From NCBI GenBank assembly GCA_903913645.1, contig CAIWMA010000268.1, positions 1 through 56,209 of the forward strand: 56,209 bases of DNA. The letters are read 5' to 3'. Position numbers and translations under genes: made by a program. This DNA comes from an uncultured Bacteroidales bacterium. Its GTDB lineage: Bacteria > Bacteroidota > Bacteroidia > Bacteroidales > UBA4417. Position 1 is the first letter of the stretch. Each line of letters opens with the position of its first letter. This document shows positions 43,371 through 54,641 of this stretch, piece after piece. The notes under the pieces are model-generated. The model searched no databases and was not told where the DNA came from. It was given only the letters and a program-made list of their open reading frames with translations.

Positions 43371-45683
43371 TTATTCAACCACCAACTCATCGCAAAATAT
43401 CCAGCAAGGCTTACCTTTAAATTCGTGCCATTCGGGAAGTACTTTCGGGCTGTTACCAGATACTTTTATAAACCTGGCTTCTGTTTCCCTAAAGTTGATT
43501 ACTGCTGGTTTAATCTCTTTTTGTGAAGGTGAAGAAGCGTCAAATTTGATGGGCTCCAGGTTTTTCCAGGTCTTGCCATCCAGGGAAGTTGAAAATACAA
43601 CTTCTGTTGGATACAGCACCCAATCGGAAGGACACTTTACAAAATTAAGTTTCAATGAACTGATTTTCGAAGGCTGAAGTAAGTCCACTGTAAATTCAAT
43701 ATCTGTACCTTCATACCCCTGCCATCCTGATTTATAGGAGTTTGTTCCCATTAATCCATCGGTCATAGCCTGGTCGCCGGTACCGGGATATTTAAATGAG
43801 TAAGGTTTGATGATGGTAACGGGTTTTCCCGATGCTTTATTTACGTTTATATCACGTTGGCTGACACTTCCTGCAATTTTGCCTTTGCTGAATAATGCAG
43901 CTTTCACCAGCGTTGACGCAGTTAGATCAAAAGGTTCAGTATAAAGTGCGGAATTAATTGAAGGATCGCTTCCGTCGGTGGTATAGCGGATTTCCATTTT
44001 ATACGTTTCGCTTGAAAGAACCACCAGGTTAAGGTTTTTATCCCGCTGAGTGCTGATATCAACAACAAATGAGCCTTTGCTATACTTTACACCCATATAA
44101 TCCAGCCTTGGAAACTGCTGGTCCAACCTGGAAATAAAATCGTCCCAGTTGCGCCTGCTTTGTTGCGACCAGGCAATTTCCGCGATGGCTATTGCCCGTG
44201 GGAAAGCCATATATTCTACATCAGCGGGTGTTTTGAGGAATTCGGTCCATACGTTGCCCTGTACACCAATAATATGTTGTTCCTGTTCCGGTGTTAGCAC
44301 CGGGGGAATAGGGTTGTAAGAGTAAACTGTTTTGAGGGTGAGATATCCGCCAATTGCTGCGGGTTCAGTTTCCGGATCACCCTGGTAATAATCGAGATAG
44401 CAGTAGTCGACGGGAGTCATAATAGCATCGTGTCCTTCATTGGCTGCATCAATAGCAGCTTGTATTCCCCGCCAGGCCATAACAGTTGCTTCCGGAGCCA
44501 GACCTCCCTCCAGTATTTCGTCCCAGCCAATTAATCGTCGGTTTTTTGAAATAAGGAACTTTTCAATTCGTTTGATAAAATAACTCTGAAGTTCTGCTTC
44601 GTTTTTCAACCCTTCGTTTTTTATCCGTGCCTGGCATTTCGGGCAGGTCTCCCACCTGACTTTCGGCGCTTCGTCTCCACCTATATGAATATAGGTTGAA
44701 GGGAAAATATCCATGATCTCGGTCAATACGTCCTGCATAAAAGTAAAAACAGAGTCGTTCCCGGCACATAGTATATCATCGGCTACACCCCAGATAGTGC
44801 GTACTTCAAAAGGTCCGCCAGCGCATGAAAGCCGTGGATAAGCAGTTAAGACAGCAATGGAGTGCCCTGGCATTTCAATCTCTGGAATTACAGTAATAAA
44901 TTTAGAAGCAGCATATTCAACTATTTCGCGAGCCTGATCCTGGGTATAAAATCCTTCGTAAGGAACGCTGTCAGATTGTAAAGTCTTTCCTATCTGGCTT
45001 CCTTTTCTGATTGAACCCACTTCCGTAAGCTTAGGATATTTTTTGATTTCAATCCTCCATCCCTGATCATCAGTTAAATGCCAGTGGAACATATTCATCT
45101 TGTACATAGCCATGAGGTCGATGTACTTTTTGATAAATTCAACCGGAAACATATGCCTGCCAACATCCAGGTGCATACCGCGGTACGAAAACCGGGGTTT
45201 ATCCTTTATACTCACTACCGGTAACGAATATGATTTTACCCCGGAACTATGTTTCTCAATATCGGCAGGCAAAAGCTGAAGCAAAGTCTGAAGCCCGTAG
45301 AAGAATCCGTTAGCTGTTGTAGCCCTTAAGGTAACATTCGTTTCCGAAATATCAATTGTATAACCTTCTTTACCTAATGTAACATCAGCGCCAAGGGTGC
45401 TAAATACGATTGAATTATTGGTTGGAAAAGCTGCATTATACGACTTTGTTTCGAGTTTCAAACCTGATGAAAAACTGATTTTTTCGCTCAGTAAATCAGC
45501 CATTTCCTGCGTACCGTTGGTTTCATCAACCAGGATGCGTGTTCCATTTTGAATGGTAAATATACCCTTGCCTTCAGTAACCTGCATCGGGACTGGAATA
45601 ATGTGTACTGAACCGGCAGTAAGGCTATTAAGAGATGTTATCACTATTAAAGTGACCAGGAAAAGCTTAGTTTGTAGATTCAT
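43371..45683 (-). CDS. GH20 beta-N-acetylhexosaminidase
   Basis: Removes terminal beta-linked GlcNAc or GalNAc by substrate-assisted catalysis, probably in the periplasm or at the surface. 770 residues: signal peptide (LFLVTLIVITSLNSLTAGS), GH20 N-terminal domain (about 25-155), TIM barrel (about 165-500) with HWHLTDDQGWRIEIKKYP, PEIEMPGH and the catalytic pair Asp337-Glu338 in IHIGGDEAP, then LIGWDEILEGG and VMAWRG. A CHB_HEX_C-like domain (IRYTTDGSDPSINSALY) and an F5/8-type module (about 630-770, ending CWIFCDELVVE) follow. The tail matches those of the phosphatase and DUF4838 neighbours. Confidence 0.95.
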   Translation of the reverse strand: MNLQTKLFLVTLIVITSLNSLTAGSVHIIPVPMQVTEGKGIFTIQNGTRILVDETNGTQEMADLLSEKISFSSGLKLETKSYNAAFPTNNSIVFSTLGADVTLGKEGYTIDISETNVTLRATTANGFFYGLQTLLQLLPADIEKHSSGVKSYSLPVVSIKDKPRFSYRGMHLDVGRHMFPVEFIKKYIDLMAMYKMNMFHWHLTDDQGWRIEIKKYPKLTEVGSIRKGSQIGKTLQSDSVPYEGFYTQDQAREIVEYAASKFITVIPEIEMPGHSIAVLTAYPRLSCAGGPFEVRTIWGVADDILCAGNDSVFTFMQDVLTEIMDIFPSTYIHIGGDEAPKVRWETCPKCQARIKNEGLKNEAELQSYFIKRIEKFLISKNRRLIGWDEILEGGLAPEATVMAWRGIQAAIDAANEGHDAIMTPVDYCYLDYYQGDPETEPAAIGGYLTLKTVYSYNPIPPVLTPEQEQHIIGVQGNVWTEFLKTPADVEYMAFPRAIAIAEIAWSQQSRRNWDDFISRLDQQFPRLDYMGVKYSKGSFVVDISTQRDKNLNLVVLSSETYKMEIRYTTDGSDPSINSALYTEPFDLTASTLVKAALFSKGKIAGSVSQRDINVNKASGKPVTIIKPYSFKYPGTGDQAMTDGLMGTNSYKSGWQGYEGTDIEFTVDLLQPSKISSLKLNFVKCPSDWVLYPTEVVFSTSLDGKTWKNLEPIKFDASSPSQKEIKPAVINFRETEARFIKVSGNSPKVLPEWHEFKGKPCWIFCDELVVE

Positions 45684-45704
45684 TGATGAACGTATGATTT
45701 TTTA

Positions 45705-45737
45705 CAAAGTTAAACTATAGATGCCTGAAAAATGAAA
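45705..45737 (-). promoter_or_regulatory. Promoter of the GH20 gene
   Basis: Minus-strand TAACTTTG (45705-45712) with TTTC (45734-45737) 21 bases further upstream, one mismatch from the -33 TTTG. The -7 box is the same 8-mer as that of the DUF4838 gene. Confidence 0.6.
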
Positions 45738-45767
45738 ATTTAACAAAACGAAGATGCAAATTTCAAG

Positions 45768-45816
45768 AAGCAGTAACTGGTGACTGCTAACTAGTAACTA
45801 GTCACCAATGACCAAA
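45768..45816. repeat. Heptad array, 7 units, same word family as the 36.9-kb array
   Basis: In register: AAGCAGT, AACTGGT, GACTGCT, AACTAGT, AACTAGT, CACCAAT, GACCAAA. AACTGGT is identical to the first unit of the array at 36904, and RACTRGT fits both. It lies 31 bases beyond the stop of the N-acetylhexosamine kinase-like gene and upstream of the GH20 promoter. Confidence 0.8.
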
Positions 45817-45847
45817 ATCATAATTATCTGCAAGTCGAAAATTATTC

Positions 45848-46936
45848 CTAAATCGATTGCATTACAATCTCATGCATTCTATCTGCATTACGTTCCATAG
45901 CTTCAATAAGACGGAACTGAACTTTTGTCCGAACAAGATTATGGTCAGGATAGGAAGTCCGGAAATAGGTGTCTCCGTCAATAAAATCGGTGAGAAACCT
46001 GAGCCCGATTATAAACGTCATAAACCTGGCTGAAAATGCAAGATTGTTAATCTCAACTTCGTTAAGCGTAGACCGGGTGTTTTTCAGAAACCCCCGTGTG
46101 TAAGCTTCATAAATCGGCAGGTTGATATCCACTTTGGTAAGGTCCTTTTCATCTTCATTGGCCATATTTGCTCCAGTGCGTATAGAATCGCCAAAATCGA
46201 ATAAAATACTGCCAGGCATCACGGTATCCAGATCCACTATACACATTGCATGATCGGAACTATCGAACAAAATGTTATTGAACTTGGTGTCGTTGTGCGT
46301 AATTCGCAGGGGGAGTTTGCCTGCTTTGATAAGATCCGGAATGGTAAGCATTTGCTCCGTCCTGGTTTTTACAAATTCAATTTCACTGGCAACATCTTTA
46401 ACCCGGTTCGCCTTATCTTGTGCAATCGATTTATTGAATTTATCCAGACGTTTCTCCAGGTTGTGGAAATCCGGAATTGTATCCGTAAGTCTGTTTGCAG
46501 ACAGGTCGGCAAGCAGCGACATGAAAAGGCCGAAAGCTTTTCCGCCTTCGTAGGCTATTTCTGTGTTTTCAACTACATTGTAGCCGTGGGCATTGCTGAT
46601 AAAGGTATAAAGCCGCCAGTACTGACCATCAGGATCGCGGTAGAAATTCTTCCCGTCAGTACTTCGTATAACTTCCAGAACTTTAAATGCAAGCTCTTTA
46701 TTTTCGACAAGTTTTGATGCCAGGTGACCTGTAACGGCGCAGATGTTATCCATCAGGCCTTCCACATTCATAAAAATGTTATTGTTGATCCATTGCAGGA
46801 AATATCCCGGATGGTCCGCCGACTTTGTGCTGATAAAATAGGATTCATTTATATGTCCTGTTATGTTTTTTTCAAACGCCAGGCATTCTTCACTTATGTT
46901 AAAATGAGATACTATTTCTTTGATGTTCCGTTCCAT
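45848..46936 (-). CDS. N-acetylhexosamine 1-kinase-like phosphotransferase
   Basis: 362-residue cytoplasmic kinase with the aminoglycoside phosphotransferase/choline kinase fold. The Brenner motif is THNDTKFNNILFD with catalytic Asp216, and the metal site is CIVDLDTVMPGSILFDFGDS. The TxxMPG...DFGDxIRxGAN wording matches NahK of bifidobacteria (359 residues), which phosphorylates GlcNAc and GalNAc at C1 with ATP. The old name mucin desulfatase for such proteins is misleading. Placement five bases after a sugar nucleotidyltransferase and next to GH20 supports the kinase reading. Substrate preference is an inference. Confidence 0.8.
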   Translation of the reverse strand: MERNIKEIVSHFNISEECLAFEKNITGHINESYFISTKSADHPGYFLQWINNNIFMNVEGLMDNICAVTGHLASKLVENKELAFKVLEVIRSTDGKNFYRDPDGQYWRLYTFISNAHGYNVVENTEIAYEGGKAFGLFMSLLADLSANRLTDTIPDFHNLEKRLDKFNKSIAQDKANRVKDVASEIEFVKTRTEQMLTIPDLIKAGKLPLRITHNDTKFNNILFDSSDHAMCIVDLDTVMPGSILFDFGDSIRTGANMANEDEKDLTKVDINLPIYEAYTRGFLKNTRSTLNEVEINNLAFSARFMTFIIGLRFLTDFIDGDTYFRTSYPDHNLVRTKVQFRLIEAMERNADRMHEIVMQSI

Positions 46937-46941
46937 GTGTA

Positions 46942-47850
46942 TTACTTCCAGAGTTTTGCAGGGTAAATACCAGCTTTAATGAGTTGAGCAAGTTTTTCGA
47001 TCACAAGAGGTTTGTCCTCTTTGTAAGTGACCCCGAACCATTTGGCATCGCTGCGAAGTACTTTTACGCTTGCTTCTGCGCTGTTAATCAGGATGTCAAT
47101 GGCATAAGGGATATAGAATTCAGCTTTAAGCGAATCGATATTTGCTTTTACAAAATCGCTGAAAATAGCCTCTGTTTGTTTGAAATATTCAGGAGTAAAA
47201 CCCCAGAAATTCATGGAAACCAGTGTTTCAGGGTTCAGGAAAACAGGTTTGCCTTCAGCTTCCTGGTATGCAATTTTGCCTTCAGCATATTGAATATTTG
47301 TGCGTTCGGTTACTGAAACCAAAAGTTCATGTTCATCTTCCTGGCATACCCCGCGTGAAACTGAACCATAATCCGACATAGTGTTTCCAACCTGGTAACC
47401 AACTAGCGAATATTGAGTTTGCGTATCAGCAGTTAATGAATTCAGGTAATCAGCCATGGTTTGGAATGCTCCGGCACCATAAAAGTCGTCACCGTTAATT
47501 ACTGCGAAAGGTTCATGGATAACATCTTTGGCCATAAGCACAGCATGGGCGGTCCCCCAGGGTTTGGTTCGTTCGGGGGAAACTGCCAGGCCTTCAGGAA
47601 TTCTATCAATTTCTTGAAAAACATACTCAACCGGGATATGTGGCTGCAATTTGGCAATAAATAAATCCTTGAAATCCTGTTCAAAGCTTTTACGGATGAT
47701 GAAAACTACTTTCCCGAACCCAGCCCTGATGGCATCGTAAATGGAGTAGTCGATAATTGTTTCACCCGATGGTCCTACCGGGTCAATTTGTTTCAGACTT
47801 CCGTAACGGCTACCCATGCCGGCTGCCAGAACTAATAATGTTGGTTTCAT
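46942..47850 (-). CDS. Sugar-1-phosphate nucleotidyltransferase
   Basis: 302 residues, cytoplasmic. The N-terminal motif LVLAAGMGSRYGSLKQIDPVGPSGETIIDYSIYDA is the nucleotide-binding signature seen in shorter form as LVLAAGMGSRYGSLKQ (6-21). Other marks are AVINGDDFYGAGAF (metal-binding Asp pair), LVGYQVGNTMSDYG and NFWGFTPEYF. No left-handed helix is appended. Its partner five bases downstream is a NahK-like kinase, so the pair could convert N-acetylhexosamine to its 1-phosphate and then to a UDP-sugar. The nucleotide and sugar used are inferred. Confidence 0.85.
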   Translation of the reverse strand: MKPTLLVLAAGMGSRYGSLKQIDPVGPSGETIIDYSIYDAIRAGFGKVVFIIRKSFEQDFKDLFIAKLQPHIPVEYVFQEIDRIPEGLAVSPERTKPWGTAHAVLMAKDVIHEPFAVINGDDFYGAGAFQTMADYLNSLTADTQTQYSLVGYQVGNTMSDYGSVSRGVCQEDEHELLVSVTERTNIQYAEGKIAYQEAEGKPVFLNPETLVSMNFWGFTPEYFKQTEAIFSDFVKANIDSLKAEFYIPYAIDILINSAEASVKVLRSDAKWFGVTYKEDKPLVIEKLAQLIKAGIYPAKLWK

Positions 47851-47866
47851 AGTATTTTAGAATTTT

Positions 47867-49213
47867 TTATTTAGATTTTACTTTATGTCCAATGGTTGCA
47901 TAATAGATTATGAAAAGGTAAATAGGAACCATAATCCATAATGATTGCTGGAATCCAATAGATTGGCCAAGTTTTGCGTAAGTTGGAGGAATAAGCGCAC
48001 CGCCTGCAATACCCATAATAAGAAGGGCAGAACCTATTTTGGTGAACTTACCCAGATTATTGAGAGCCAGGGGCCAGATTGCAGGCCACATCAGTGCGTT
48101 AGCCCAGCCAAGCAAGGTAACAAAGAAGACTGCGTTCGGTAACAAAGGAATATTGAACCCTGGCAGATTATTCAGCCAGCCGAACATAGTTGTAAAAAGG
48201 TTAGTATCCGTAACAGATGAATTTGCAGCACCCAATGCAAATAATGCTCCCAAAATAGCTGAAACTACCAGGGCTTTCGATTGGCTTATAACTTTTGGAA
48301 TCAGAATTATACCAAGAATATATCCAAATACCATGAATGCCATTGTAAATGCAGTAAGTTTCGGAGCGTAGGCCAAATGCAGTGATCTACCGAACTGTGT
48401 AAGGCTGTCGCCTGCCATAACTTCAACACCAACATAAACAAACAAGGTGATGATACCGAGCAGCAGATGGCGAATTTTCAGTGCATCGGGTATTTGTTTT
48501 ACAAAACCTTTCAGTGTTTCATGATCATCGGCTTCGATATCAATTTCATTCGGTAAGGACGAAAACTTCACCAATACCGCAAATACAGCCAGTAATAAAG
48601 CCATGGCGGTGTAAGGGCCAACAATTCTCGAAGCTAATTCGTTAAGCAATGACTCTTTCTGATCGAAAGTAAGCAAGGCCAGGCTGCTTTCGCTGAATTT
48701 TTCCATCCCGTGAAGAATGAGAGCTGTAAGAACCAGCGGACTGAAAACGCCAGCCATCTTATTACAAATTCCCATGATAGCCATACGTTTGGCTGCGCTC
48801 TCGCGTGGCCCGATAATAGTTATAAACGGATTTGTTGCGGTTTGAAGCAGCGCTAAACCTGTTCCTAATACAAATAAGCCTGCAAGGAAAACACCAAACT
48901 GACGCGTATATGCGGCTGGAATAAAGATCAAAGCTCCTAAAGCCATAATCAGTAAGCCTACAAAAACCCCGTTTTTATACCCGATTTTTTTTAATACGAA
49001 TGACGACGGCAAAGCCATAACAAAATAGGCAATATAGAAAGCAAGTGTAACAAGACTAGCCTGGAAAGGAGTCAACTCACACGCTGTTTGCAGAAAAGGC
49101 ATGAGTGAACCATTCAGCCACGTTACAAAACCGAAAATGAAAAACAGCGCTCCGATTATGGATAGCGACATGATGTAATTTTTACGGTCTACTGCCGTTG
49201 GGGTTGTGTTCAT
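47867..49213 (-). CDS. MFS sugar transporter, FucP/GluP-like
   Basis: 448-residue inner-membrane proton symporter with about 12 helices. Family features: LSIIGALFFIFGFVTWLNGS in TM1, LTPFQASLVTLAFYIAYFVM in TM2, MALGALIFIPAAY, GLALLQTATNPFITIIGP and the SAAKRMAIMGICNKMAG loop, and GWANALMWPAIWPLALNNLG. These fit the fucose/glucose-galactose/N-acetylglucosamine (NagP) branch. As the only transporter in the glycan locus it probably imports released GlcNAc, GalNAc or galactose. It is 16 bases upstream of the nucleotidyltransferase gene and likely in one transcript with it. Confidence 0.92.
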   Translation of the reverse strand: MNTTPTAVDRKNYIMSLSIIGALFFIFGFVTWLNGSLMPFLQTACELTPFQASLVTLAFYIAYFVMALPSSFVLKKIGYKNGVFVGLLIMALGALIFIPAAYTRQFGVFLAGLFVLGTGLALLQTATNPFITIIGPRESAAKRMAIMGICNKMAGVFSPLVLTALILHGMEKFSESSLALLTFDQKESLLNELASRIVGPYTAMALLLAVFAVLVKFSSLPNEIDIEADDHETLKGFVKQIPDALKIRHLLLGIITLFVYVGVEVMAGDSLTQFGRSLHLAYAPKLTAFTMAFMVFGYILGIILIPKVISQSKALVVSAILGALFALGAANSSVTDTNLFTTMFGWLNNLPGFNIPLLPNAVFFVTLLGWANALMWPAIWPLALNNLGKFTKIGSALLIMGIAGGALIPPTYAKLGQSIGFQQSLWIMVPIYLFIIYYATIGHKVKSK

Positions 49214-49312
49214 AGACTTTTAGATTATTTGTAAGTAATTGTTTGGATTTCGATTGTTTTCTGGTAAATATGATTTTTTGTAGATTGGGTATTCAATAAA
49301 TTGTAAATCATC

Positions 49313-49354
49313 CTCTATCTCTCTTCACTTTTCCTTTTTAACTTTTCACTATTC
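49313..49354. repeat. Heptad array, 6 units
   Basis: CTCTATC, TCTCTTC, ACTTTTC, CTTTTTA, ACTTTTC, ACTATTC with 7-base register; consensus ACTnTTC. The last unit overlaps the stop codon of the NagB/PIG-L gene (49349-49351), so the array extends from its 3' end towards the transporter gene. Confidence 0.65.
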
Positions 49355-51310
49355 AACTTCGTACCTCACAAACACTTCAATAGCCTCATATTCTGCCATT
49401 CCAAGCTTATCGTAAAGGCGGGCTGTGTTTTTATTCCGTTCTTCGGCGCGCTGCCAGAATTCGCGTTTGTCGGCGCCCATAAACATGGCTCCATCTTTTT
49501 GCGACTGGTGCCTGAAAATGGCATTTCGTTTTATCACAACTTCTTCGGGGCTAAGGGGAACGGCCATATCAACCATTTCAATATCCCATTCCTGCCATGC
49601 TCCGCGGTAAAGCCATACGCGGCAATCCTTCATCCAGTCCTCATTTTTCATACGTTCGAGTGCCTCGATAATAATATCAATGCAAACGCGGTGAGTTCCA
49701 TGAGGATCGCTCAGATCGCCGGCAGCATAAATCTGGTGAGGCATCAACGAACGAAGAAAAATCATAACTATTTGTATATCAGCTTCACCGGCTGGTGCTT
49801 TTTTTACTGTACCGGTTTCATAGAAAGGAAGATTCAGGAAATGCACATTTTCCTCCTGTAGCCCTATATACCGGCAAGATGCCGTTGCTTCACCGCGCCT
49901 TATCGCAGCCTTTACGGCTAAAAGTTCCGAAGGTTCTACGCTGTCTTTTTTCTTGTTCTTGTAAAAATCTGATGTAGTTTCATACAATGTTTCAGCCTTT
50001 GGTTCAATAATATTATAAATTTTTTCGTAGTTACGAACAAAATCCATGTACCGGATGGCATCATCGTCACTAACAGCAATACTTCCCGATGTCTGGTAAG
50101 CAACATGTACATCATGTCCGTGTTCGACAAGGCGGGCAAAAGTTCCACCCATCGAAATTACATCATCATCAGGATGCGGGCTGAAGAGTGCTACACGTTT
50201 TGGAAATGGCAATGCGCGCTCAGGCCTTGTGGCATCGTCAACATTTGGTTTACCTCCGGGCCAGCCGGTAATAGTATGCTGCAAATCGTTAAAAACCCTG
50301 ATGTTTATCTTGCTGAATACCTGGCTTGTAATAAGGTCCGACAACCCAAAATCATTGTAATCGCGTTCAGTAAGTTTCAGCAACGGTTTTCCGGTCTGAG
50401 TACAAAGCCAAAGAACAGCTTTACGAACCATACGGTCGTTCCATTCGCACTGACCAACGCGCCATGGAGCTTTAAAGCGTGTAAGTTCAACAGCAGCCGG
50501 AGGATCAACAATAAAGGTAGTATTGTGATGATTCTGCAGGAAACTCGATGGTATAACATCCGTAACAGGACCTTCAACTGCCATGCCCACAACTTCGGCT
50601 TTACCTTCGCCCCATGCCATCAGGAAAATCTCTTTGGCAGCTAAAATTGTTCCGACACCCATCGTGATTGCAAAATGAGGAACATGTTCTTCACCATTGA
50701 ACGAATCAGCCGCATCATTGCGTGTCAGCCTGTCGAGTGTAACAAGTCGGGTTTTTGAATTGGATGTTGAACCCGGTTCATTAAATCCGATATGGCCGGT
50801 TCTTCCGATGCCAAGCAATTGAATATCAATTCCTCCAGCTTCAGCAATTTTTCTTTCGTAATCTCGGCAAAATGCAGCTACATCATCCTGATCCACACTT
50901 CCGGAAGGGATATGAATATTTTCCGCTTTTATATCGATATGTTTAAAAAGTCTGTCCCACATAAAGTGGTTATAACTTTGCTGATGGTCATGCTCCAAAG
51001 GATAATATTCATCCAGATTGAAGGTGATAACATTGGCAAAACTAACTCCTTCTTTTTTGTGATAGCGTATCAGTTCATTGTAAACCATTAACGGAGTTGA
51101 CCCGGTAGCTAGACCAAGAACCAGGTTTTCACCTGTTTTATATCGTTCGTGTACCAGTTCAACAATCCTGGCAGCTAACTCGGCAGATCCTGCAGCAGCC
51201 GATGGAACAACTTTTACTGCTATTTTTTCGAAACGGGTAACAAATGCATCATCGTTCCACATTGAACTATTGGGTTTCGACGAATATCCTTTTATATCAG
51301 CTAATTTCAT
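49349..51310 (-). CDS. Glucosamine-6-phosphate deaminase-like / PIG-L deacetylase fusion
   Basis: 653-residue two-domain cytoplasmic protein. The NagB/sugar isomerase domain spans about 25-320 (LGLATGSTPLMVYNEL; Asp100 in FNLDEYYPLEHDHQQSY; LLGIGRTGHIGFNEPGS). The PIG-L/LmbE domain spans about 370-640 (LFSPHPDDDVISMGG with His379; SDPHGTHRV with His537 and His540). Relative to E. coli NagB, Asp72, His143 and Glu148 are kept (100, 173, 178) but Asp141 is Thr171. The fusion is typical of Bacteroidota and may combine deacetylation with deamination of GlcNAc-6-phosphate, standing in for NagA plus NagB; this is inference. It lies 12 bases after GH2. Confidence 0.9.
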   Translation of the reverse strand: MKLADIKGYSSKPNSSMWNDDAFVTRFEKIAVKVVPSAAAGSAELAARIVELVHERYKTGENLVLGLATGSTPLMVYNELIRYHKKEGVSFANVITFNLDEYYPLEHDHQQSYNHFMWDRLFKHIDIKAENIHIPSGSVDQDDVAAFCRDYERKIAEAGGIDIQLLGIGRTGHIGFNEPGSTSNSKTRLVTLDRLTRNDAADSFNGEEHVPHFAITMGVGTILAAKEIFLMAWGEGKAEVVGMAVEGPVTDVIPSSFLQNHHNTTFIVDPPAAVELTRFKAPWRVGQCEWNDRMVRKAVLWLCTQTGKPLLKLTERDYNDFGLSDLITSQVFSKINIRVFNDLQHTITGWPGGKPNVDDATRPERALPFPKRVALFSPHPDDDVISMGGTFARLVEHGHDVHVAYQTSGSIAVSDDDAIRYMDFVRNYEKIYNIIEPKAETLYETTSDFYKNKKKDSVEPSELLAVKAAIRRGEATASCRYIGLQEENVHFLNLPFYETGTVKKAPAGEADIQIVMIFLRSLMPHQIYAAGDLSDPHGTHRVCIDIIIEALERMKNEDWMKDCRVWLYRGAWQEWDIEMVDMAVPLSPEEVVIKRNAIFRHQSQKDGAMFMGADKREFWQRAEERNKNTARLYDKLGMAEYEAIEVFVRYEVE

Positions 51311-51322
51311 TTTCCGATTCAG

Positions 51323-54529
<3,207 letters not shown>

Positions 54530-54591
54530 TTAATTGTAATTAGTGATATGTTTCGATTCGGATGGATTTTGAAATTTTGAAATGCGTAAAC

Positions 54592-54617
54592 TTTGGTATA
54601 GATAATAAGGTATACCA
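54592..54617. promoter_or_regulatory. Predicted operator upstream of GH2
   Basis: TTGGTATA-N10-TATACCAA is a perfect 8-bp inverted repeat located 78 bases upstream of the GH2 ATG and 24 bases beyond the ROK stop codon. It is a suitable site for the adjacent ROK repressor. A single half-site AATACCAA occurs at 55965-55972 upstream of the ROK gene itself. Confidence 0.5.
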
Positions 54618-54641
54618 ATGCCGATGTTCAACTTTTGCTGA

